19,549 nucleotides of DNA from JAQGMO01 sp050954505 (GTDB lineage Bacteria > Pseudomonadota > Gammaproteobacteria > Burkholderiales > Burkholderiaceae_D): positions 1 to 19,549 of the forward strand of contig JBPBPY010000210.1 of the NCBI GenBank assembly GCA_050954505.1, read 5' to 3'. The position numbers and the translations under genes were made by a program. Each line of letters starts with the position of its first letter. The first letter of the stretch is position 1. The notes under the pieces were generated by a model, which had not been told where the DNA came from, made no database searches, and saw only the letters and a list, made by a program, of their open reading frames with translations. Shown here piece after piece: positions 14,808 through 19,549 of the stretch.

Positions 14808-17057
14808 TCAGGCACATCGGCTTGCGGTTGCATAACCGAGCAACTTCGGCGCGCTGCCATTTTCCTTGAGCAGATCAATAAACTGGGTTGATGTCATCGC
14901 CCTGTGATACAGGTAGCCTTGCATGGTATGACAACCGGATTGCTGTAGATAACCTGCCTGGACCATGGTTTCCACGCCTTCGGCTACCAAGTTCAAACCC
15001 AGCCCCTTGGCAATTGAAATGATGGCGGTTATGACAGGATAGTGGCCGTGCTGTTCATGAATCTCGCGCACGAACGACTGATCGATCTTGATGGTATGAA
15101 TCGGAAACCGGTGCAAATACGCCAATGAGGAATAACCGGTGCCGAAGTCATCGATCGCAACGCTGACACCCATGCGGCATAATTTATTCAACTGTTCCAC
15201 GGCATGCTGGGGATTGCCAATACAAATATTCTCGGTGATTTCCACTTCGATCTGCGTCGGCAAGATGTCGAACATGTGCAAAGCCGCTTGCATCTTGGTG
15301 ACAAAATCGCCGCGCTCCAGATACTGTGGTGACAAATTCAGCGACATGCGTTTCGGTTTGCCGCCGACCTTGTTCCACTGTTGTAAATCGCTGCACAATG
15401 CACCCAGCATCCAGTCGGTTATCGGCAGCATCAAACCGTTTTCTTCAGCAAACGGCAAGAATTCGCCGGCAGACAACAATCCACGCTGTGGATGATTCCA
15501 GCGCATCAAACCTTCCGCACCAATGATGGCGCCGCTGCGCACATCAATTTGCGGCTGGTAATACATCTCGAATTCACCTTGCTCAATCGCCCTGTGCAAG
15601 CTTTGCGCCAGCGTGATCTTTTGATACGACACTTCCAGCATCGCCGGGTCATAGAAGCAAAAGCCATTCTTGCCCTGCCCCTTGATCTGGTACATGGCGA
15701 TGTCGGCATGCACCAGCAATTCATCGATGCTGTCGCCATCGCGAGGATAAATGGCAATGCCGATGCTGGCCGAGATATGTACTTCCTGGCCATCGAGGGC
15801 AAACGACAGGCGCAAGCTGTCGAGAAATTTGTTGGCAACGACCTGGGCATCGTCACGATTGCGCAAGTCAGGCAAAAAAATGGTGAACTCGTCACCGCCA
15901 AGCCGCGCCAGCGTATCGCCCTGGCGCAGGCAGGATTTCAAGCGGGCGGAAACCTGCTTGAGCAGTTCATCACCCTTCACATGACCGAGCGTATCGTTGA
16001 CCAGCTTGAAGCGGTCGAGGTCGATGAACATGACAGCAAGTTCTGTTTCACGTCGGCGCGCCTGAATGATGCCCAAACCAAGCCGGTCCTTGAACAAGGC
16101 ACGGTTGGGCAAATCAGTCAGTACATCGTGATAAGCCTGGTAGGAAATCATTTCTTCGGCGCGTTTGCGTTCGGTAATGTCGCGTGCCACACCGTAGGTG
16201 CCGAAAAATTCCAGCTCGGAGGTACCCGCCTTGGTACAGTACATGCCAACGGAGTTGAACGACATGGTGCGCATGCCGGGATTGTTCGCCCCCGGCAAAC
16301 CTGCATTACCACCATGTTCGGGATCCCGAAGACTGCCGCTGCGCACACGCAATTCAACATTGCGCGAGGCACGATCGCCGACCCGCCTTTCATTGAACAC
16401 ATAGTAGGCGCGTTCAAGGTCATCCTGGTGAACCAGGCTTTGATAATGATTGCCGATCAATCCACTCTGTTCGAGACCAAGCAGCTGGTGCACCCGGTCA
16501 TTGACAAACGAAAACTGTCCTTTTTCATCCAGGGTATAGATGATGTCCGGCGAGCTATCCACCAAATAGCGGTAACGACTCTCCGAGCGATCGAGTTCTG
16601 TGCGCATGCGCAAATTTTCCAGCTTCAGCCAACGCTGCCGTAAAACATTGTCGACAGTCTCTTGCAAATCCCTCCTGCTATAGGGCATGCCAAGATAATT
16701 TGCTTCACCTTGCGTGACCATGTCGACTGCAGTCTTGAAATCGGTATCGTTCAGCAGTAGCAAAAGATCGCTATCGGTCTTGGCATGCGTGAGTGCAGGA
16801 AGAAAATCCATTCCATCGTTGTTTGCTTGACCAACGCTGATCACGATCAAGTCGAATTCCGCGCTCTCCAACTTTGCAAGGGCTTGCACGCCACCGTCTG
16901 CAGCCACGAGTTCATAGCCCCGGCCGCCGAGCAAACGTTGCAAGCGGGCCAGGGCGCGTGCGTCATGGTCGATCAGCAACAGCCGCCATGCCGGCGTCCT
17001 GGCAACGGTCGGACCCCTTTTTTGCGCGGCCTGATGGGAAGTGTGGGAAATCATCAT
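14808..17057 (-). CDS. REC(degenerate)-PAS-GGDEF-EAL cyclic-di-GMP protein
   Basis: Predicted dual cyclic-di-GMP synthase and phosphodiesterase, 749 aa from ATG 17057; the frame is open to 17153, and ATG 17132 is an alternative start. Residues 25-140 form a receiver-like domain in which the phosphoacceptor Asp is Ser74 (DLIVIS) and the conserved Lys is Met124 (YLGMPY). A PAS domain follows (about 160-300, RYRYLVDSSPDIIYTLDEKG), with an unusual Gly/Asn/Pro-rich stretch at 240-263. GGDEF is intact (387-391), with an RQGD inhibitory site at 378-381. The EAL domain has EGLMRW (515-520) in place of EALLRW but keeps the other expected residues: NLSP, EVEITEN, DDFGTGYSS, KIDQSFV, AEGVET and QGYLY. 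Both catalytic domains may be active. No membrane segment is seen. It is convergent with paralogue 2. Confidence 0.9.
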   Translation of the reverse strand: MMISHTSHQAAQKRGPTVARTPAWRLLLIDHDARALARLQRLLGGRGYELVAADGGVQALAKLESAEFDLIVISVGQANNDGMDFLPALTHAKTDSDLLLLLNDTDFKTAVDMVTQGEANYLGMPYSRRDLQETVDNVLRQRWLKLENLRMRTELDRSESRYRYLVDSSPDIIYTLDEKGQFSFVNDRVHQLLGLEQSGLIGNHYQSLVHQDDLERAYYVFNERRVGDRASRNVELRVRSGSLRDPEHGGNAGLPGANNPGMRTMSFNSVGMYCTKAGTSELEFFGTYGVARDITERKRAEEMISYQAYHDVLTDLPNRALFKDRLGLGIIQARRRETELAVMFIDLDRFKLVNDTLGHVKGDELLKQVSARLKSCLRQGDTLARLGGDEFTIFLPDLRNRDDAQVVANKFLDSLRLSFALDGQEVHISASIGIAIYPRDGDSIDELLVHADIAMYQIKGQGKNGFCFYDPAMLEVSYQKITLAQSLHRAIEQGEFEMYYQPQIDVRSGAIIGAEGLMRWNHPQRGLLSAGEFLPFAEENGLMLPITDWMLGALCSDLQQWNKVGGKPKRMSLNLSPQYLERGDFVTKMQAALHMFDILPTQIEVEITENICIGNPQHAVEQLNKLCRMGVSVAIDDFGTGYSSLAYLHRFPIHTIKIDQSFVREIHEQHGHYPVITAIISIAKGLGLNLVAEGVETMVQAGYLQQSGCHTMQGYLYHRAMTSTQFIDLLKENGSAPKLLGYATASRCA

Positions 17058-17172
17058 TTCGTTTGGTCCACTACGGGTTGGGCACCACGGGAACGGTAAT
17101 GCTTGTCGAGGCCGTGGCCTTGCTTCAGGCATGCTGCACTCGGATAGTGGCAACCAGTTCTCGATACAGTGC

Positions 17173-17186
17173 TGGTAATATTACCA
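17173..17186 (-). promoter_or_regulatory. 14-bp perfect palindrome over an extended -10 upstream of the GGDEF-EAL gene
   Basis: TGGTAATATTACCA is a perfect palindrome. Read on the minus strand it contains TGGTAATAT, an extended -10 element, about 115 bases before ATG 17057 and 41 bases before the alternative ATG 17132. A palindrome overlapping a -10 is a classic repressor site layout. The half-site TGGTA...TACCA also overlaps the -10 of the plus-strand regulator gene. Confidence 0.5.
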
Positions 17187-17582
17187 TCCAAATGTTGCGC
17201 GAGATAAACTTGTATCCAGGCATCGTCCAGCGCATGACCATGAAAATCGGGGAATTCTGAGATCGATGCAGTCCGGATTGCGCATTTAGCGCGAATTGTT
17301 TAAATAAGCGTGACGGTTCAACATTTTAAAATTCCGGGCGGAATTTAAATTGATGTAATCGCCATGATTTTCCAATCCTGCAGACAGCACTGTATTGTTG
17401 GCGATTGTCGGAAATGAGCAACACTGTGGCAGGAACGATGATTCACGCAAGTGCTTGCGCAAAAGTCGTTGGTGAGTGCCGGGAATACTGGAGGCAGACG
17501 ATGAAATTCGTCAGAGAGAAATCGAGGACAGCGGTCGTACGGTTTTCGATGCGCAGGCCCGTGGGCCTGCGCCATGGCTGCT
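17187..17582. other. Gene-poor region between the GGDEF-EAL gene and the pagL-like gene
   Basis: About 400 bases with no gene I can support. It is AT-rich near 17290-17360 and holds AAATTCCG-GG-CGGAATTT (17329-17346), an 8-bp inverted repeat with some T-richness on the minus side. A strong Shine-Dalgarno sequence GGAGG (17490-17494) precedes an ATG at 17501 that opens a 46-codon frame running antisense into the 3' end of the next gene; this is too weak to call as a gene. Confidence 0.5.
17551..17572 (-). terminator. GC-rich hairpin after the pagL-like gene
   Basis: GCGCAGGCCC-GT-GGGCCTGCGC is a perfect 10-bp inverted repeat starting 10 bases past the stop codon of the minus-strand gene. The stem is very strong, but no T-run follows (ATCGAAAACC on the minus strand). 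Confidence 0.55.
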
Positions 17583-18137
17583 TCAGAATGAATAGCCCAG
17601 TTTTACGCCAGCGAAATTTTGGCCATTGTTCGGCTGCTTGATGCCGCCATTGGAGAAATGGCTGACATTCAGGCTGATATCCATTTTATTGTCGAACACA
17701 TAGCCGACACCCAAAAGCGTACGGAATTGAAACGCCGTCGACAAGCGGCGACCGTTGTTGTCATAGGCGTGCGACAGCAAATGTGGACCGGTACCCGCTT
17801 CAGCAAAGAAACCCTTGCGGCTGTTATTCATGTAGCGGAACATCGGCGTGAAGCCGATGTCGGTCAGGTTTTGATGAGCGCCTGGCACTTCCTGGTACGC
17901 ATTGCCGCGCCATTGACCAAGGCTTAAATCCCAATACCCGGTGAACGACATATCATTGGCATTCAACCATTGCTTGTTCCATTTCCACTGTGCAGCAACT
18001 CGCGCTGCCTGCACTTTTGCGCCACCATCAACTTCAAGCGACATGGAATCGACAGCATGGGCAGAAATTGTCAGGGCTGACAGGGACAGGAGCATTGCCA
18101 GGCTGCTGGCTTTAAAAATCGCGGCTTTAGGGTACAT
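17583..18137 (-). CDS. PagL-like lipid A 3-O-deacylase (acyloxyacyl hydrolase), outer membrane
   Basis: Outer-membrane beta-barrel enzyme family that removes the 3-O acyl chain from lipid A, 184 aa. A signal peptide ends at AHA (residues 26-28) after a hydrophobic core LAMLLSLSALTI. The mature part has alternating strands and ends in GYSF, a terminal Phe typical of outer-membrane proteins. The PagL signature is clear: NVSHFSNGGIKQPNNGQN, with His160 and Ser162 matching the His and Ser of the catalytic triad known from Pseudomonas aeruginosa PagL (His126, Ser128, Glu140). The residue 12 after the Ser, where Glu is expected, is Asn174. It may therefore have altered catalysis or use another acid. 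No Shine-Dalgarno sequence is clear. The gene ends in a strong GC hairpin. Confidence 0.88.
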   Translation of the reverse strand: MYPKAAIFKASSLAMLLSLSALTISAHAVDSMSLEVDGGAKVQAARVAAQWKWNKQWLNANDMSFTGYWDLSLGQWRGNAYQEVPGAHQNLTDIGFTPMFRYMNNSRKGFFAEAGTGPHLLSHAYDNNGRRLSTAFQFRTLLGVGYVFDNKMDISLNVSHFSNGGIKQPNNGQNFAGVKLGYSF

Positions 18138-18198
18138 GGGGTTCTATCAGATAAGGAATGTAAGGGAACAACAACACTCGATTATCTTACAGAACCTC

Positions 18199-18250
18199 CC
18201 TCGCTGTTTGATAAATAGCGAGGCTGTCGCACTGCCGCAGCGAAGCAGTG
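18199..18250. repeat. Two tandem hairpins between the secreted-protein gene and the pagL-like gene
   Basis: CCTCGCT-N11-AGCGAGG (18199-18223) and CACTGC-N9-GCAGTG (18230-18250) lie in the 129-base gap between two minus-strand genes. They are downstream of the 18267 stop and upstream of the 18137 start. Neither has a T-run. They could reduce read-through or shape the leader of the pagL-like gene. Confidence 0.35.
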
Positions 18251-18266
18251 AATCAGTTTATTTGCC

Positions 18267-18692
18267 TTAATTGCAGACAATGGCCATGGTGCGCCCTTCA
18301 TCGGTCACTTGCCGCATCACCGGTCCACCATTACAACGGAAGTTGACTGCCAATTGTTTGCGCTGACCATGGGCAGGGTCACCACAGAGGCGGTTATTGA
18401 CTTCGATGTGCATGATTTCCTGCCGGCGTGATTGCGAACGCAACGAGTCCCGCAGATCGCATCGCCTGCCGCGCGAGCCATATGAGGCTGACTCGATTTC
18501 AATGCCACCGCGCCGGCGCCAATTGCCAACGTCGCCGGCGCCATTGCGCCCCGAATAAGCACCATCCTGATAGCCACGATCGTAACCGCGGCGATACTCA
18601 TCACTTTGCGCCTGGGCTGGAATGCTGGCAGCAATGAGCATCCCGGCAACGATTGAATTAAACAGGATTGAAGTTGTCAGACGTGGCTTCAT
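18267..18692 (-). CDS. Small secreted protein with SUEL/rhamnose-lectin-like cysteine pattern
   Basis: Exported protein of 141 aa. The start ATG 18692 is supported by GAGGAAA upstream; the frame is open 24 codons further. A signal peptide MKPRLTTSIL... ends at AQA (residues 27-29 approximately). A tyrosine/glycine/arginine-rich linker follows (DEYRRGYDRGYQDGAYSGRN). The C-terminal domain (about 64-141) contains IEIESASYG, Cys78, LCGDPAHGQRKQLAVNFRC (Cys103, Cys120) and a terminal Cys140. The AxYG start, the GDP...G..K.L.V.(Y/F).C string and the cysteine spacing resemble galactose/rhamnose-binding (SUEL) lectin domains, which would suggest carbohydrate binding; this is inference from pattern only. 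Four cysteines in an exported protein suggest two disulfides. Confidence 0.7.
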   Translation of the reverse strand: MKPRLTTSILFNSIVAGMLIAASIPAQAQSDEYRRGYDRGYQDGAYSGRNGAGDVGNWRRRGGIEIESASYGSRGRRCDLRDSLRSQSRRQEIMHIEVNNRLCGDPAHGQRKQLAVNFRCNGGPVMRQVTDEGRTMAIVCN

Positions 18693-18713
18693 GATGATTT
18701 CCTCGTTGAGATA

Positions 18714-18719
18714 ATCATA
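18714..18719 (-). promoter_or_regulatory. Possible -10 box for the small secreted protein gene
   Basis: TATGAT on the minus strand, 21 bases before the ATG at 18692. A TTACGA hexamer 15 bases upstream is a poor -35 at short spacing. Confidence 0.3.
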
Positions 18720-18896
18720 AATGCGGTATTGCTTTCGTAACCGAGGGATGCGTTTTGTTCCCAACCCTAAACATTATTTAGCGGAAAAATCTGACGTAGG
18801 AAACGTGGCCTCGCCAAAGTTGTCTTTTTGGAACTATCGATGATTGTTGACCACTTACACCACAGTGTCTTGGCAATCCATATTCCAATAATCAAA

Positions 18897-19549
18897 ATGA
18901 AACTCCCCATTCAGATTCAATTTCACCGGCCAGCTTTCCTGAAAGAGGAGAAATACTCGACACCGACTGGCCATACAACGGCTGCAGTTGATGCTCCTGA
19001 TTTAAGGGCCGTAGGCGCGCGCAATCAGGAATCAAGGCAGCGCAGCATATCAATCCGTCATCGTTTGATGGGCGGATTGATTACGTGGAACAAAAAAACC
19101 GAAAATCCGCGGTTTGAATCCATGGTGCCAGTGCCGTCCCCAGGCAAACTTGAAGTGACTCTGCCCGGCGTATTGGCGCAGGGCGGATCGACATGCAAAC
19201 CGACGGCCATTGGCAACGTCGACCTGTACCATGCAACGCGTTTGCGCAAAGCGAATATTCCAGTACATAAAAATCGCAATGATCTTTACAAACCTGAGCT
19301 CAATGAATTTGCCACCATAAATTCGAATATCAGCGTGCGGCAAATTGCCAAGCAATACGGCTCTTTGCACGGCGAAGTCTTGCAGAGCAATGGCATGGAA
19401 CGGATTGCACAACAGATGGGTTATTCCAGCAGCGTATTGCATCCGAAAGACCTGCACGACTTTGGCGCGATTCTCGCGAGCCAGCTGGCGAGGGGAAATC
19501 CGGTTATCGCGTTTTATGAATTGAGCTTGAGGGATGAAGACGGCGCACC
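18897..19549 (+). CDS. Partial hypothetical protein, possible papain/C39-like cysteine protease (runs off window)
   Basis: The plus frame from ATG 18897 is open for 217 codons to the window edge. An earlier in-frame ATG at 18840 has a weak GGAA upstream; neither start has a strong Shine-Dalgarno sequence. There is no signal peptide, and the first 60 residues are polar, with many Ser, Thr, Arg and Gln. Residues 88-110 (LPGVLAQGGSTCKPTAIGNV) look like the entry to a cysteine-protease helix with Cys100. Residues 195-208 (QLARGNPVIAFYEL) resemble the strand that precedes the catalytic His in C39 and related papain-like proteins; that His would lie beyond the window. A polar unstructured N-terminus without a signal peptide also fits a secreted effector, but nothing here proves it. 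The function is not recognised with confidence. Confidence 0.65.
   Translation, partial: MKLPIQIQFHRPAFLKEEKYSTPTGHTTAAVDAPDLRAVGARNQESRQRSISIRHRLMGGLITWNKKTENPRFESMVPVPSPGKLEVTLPGVLAQGGSTCKPTAIGNVDLYHATRLRKANIPVHKNRNDLYKPELNEFATINSNISVRQIAKQYGSLHGEVLQSNGMERIAQQMGYSSSVLHPKDLHDFGAILASQLARGNPVIAFYELSLRDEDGA

Noticed and set aside
15492..16643. 383-codon plus-strand open frame
   Set aside because: Antisense to the GGDEF-EAL gene, whose domain motifs are unambiguous.
17501..17641. 46-codon plus-strand frame with a strong Shine-Dalgarno GGAGG
   Set aside because: It contains the GC hairpin, runs antisense into the pagL-like gene and its product is short, basic and without a recognisable pattern.
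19050..19457. 135-codon minus-strand open frame
   Set aside because: The plus frame over the same bases is longer, open to the window edge and has a more protein-like composition.
1..19549. CRISPR arrays, insertion sequences, prophage or integrase genes
   Set aside because: No regularly spaced repeats, transposase-like frames or attachment sites were seen.

Overview
The window looks like a chromosomal segment from a betaproteobacterium (Burkholderiales), most likely family Oxalobacteraceae. The evidence is a tRNA-Leu(UAG) directly upstream of the trigger factor gene, an hpnCDE squalene cluster, a tsaB-rimI-udg operon with an N-terminally extended family 4 uracil-DNA glycosylase, a DUF1853 gene, and a GC-rich coding style. 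This placement is inferred from gene order and protein resemblance; no search was run.

Layout: positions 1-1088 carry the 5' part of tig and tRNA-Leu(UAG), both on the minus strand. Positions 1332-4437 carry hpnC, hpnD and hpnE on the plus strand, the three-step route from farnesyl diphosphate to squalene. No squalene-hopene cyclase is in view. radA (minus) converges on hpnE and is divergent from lplT (plus). lplT converges on a minus-strand group read as tsaB, rimI, udg, DUF1853; the first three are joined by 4-base ATGA overlaps. A thioredoxin-like gene is divergent from tsaB, and the 51 bases between them hold a 13-bp inverted repeat and near-identical promoter-like sequences facing both ways. 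A DUF1993 gene follows, then a cold-shock gene on the minus strand with a clear intrinsic terminator and a long leader.

From about 12.6 kb to the right edge the DNA is more AT-rich between genes and looks like accessory or lineage-specific content. Two closely related OmpR-type regulators lie head to head (12726-13553 minus, 13836-14666 plus). Next to them is a REC-PAS-GGDEF-EAL protein (14808-17057 minus). All three have receiver-like N-terminal domains in which the usually invariant receiver lysine is replaced by Met (Met-Pro instead of Lys-Pro). The promoters of the plus-strand regulator and the GGDEF-EAL gene both contain a TGGTA...TACCA inverted repeat over an extended -10 element. This is the best candidate for an undescribed regulatory module: a phosphorylation-independent pair of regulators linked to cyclic-di-GMP turnover.

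The right end holds three envelope-related or exported products: a PagL-like lipid A deacylase whose expected catalytic Glu position is Asn, a small secreted four-cysteine protein with a spacing like rhamnose-binding (SUEL) lectins, and the first 217 codons of a plus-strand protein that runs off the window and may be a papain/C39-like cysteine protease.
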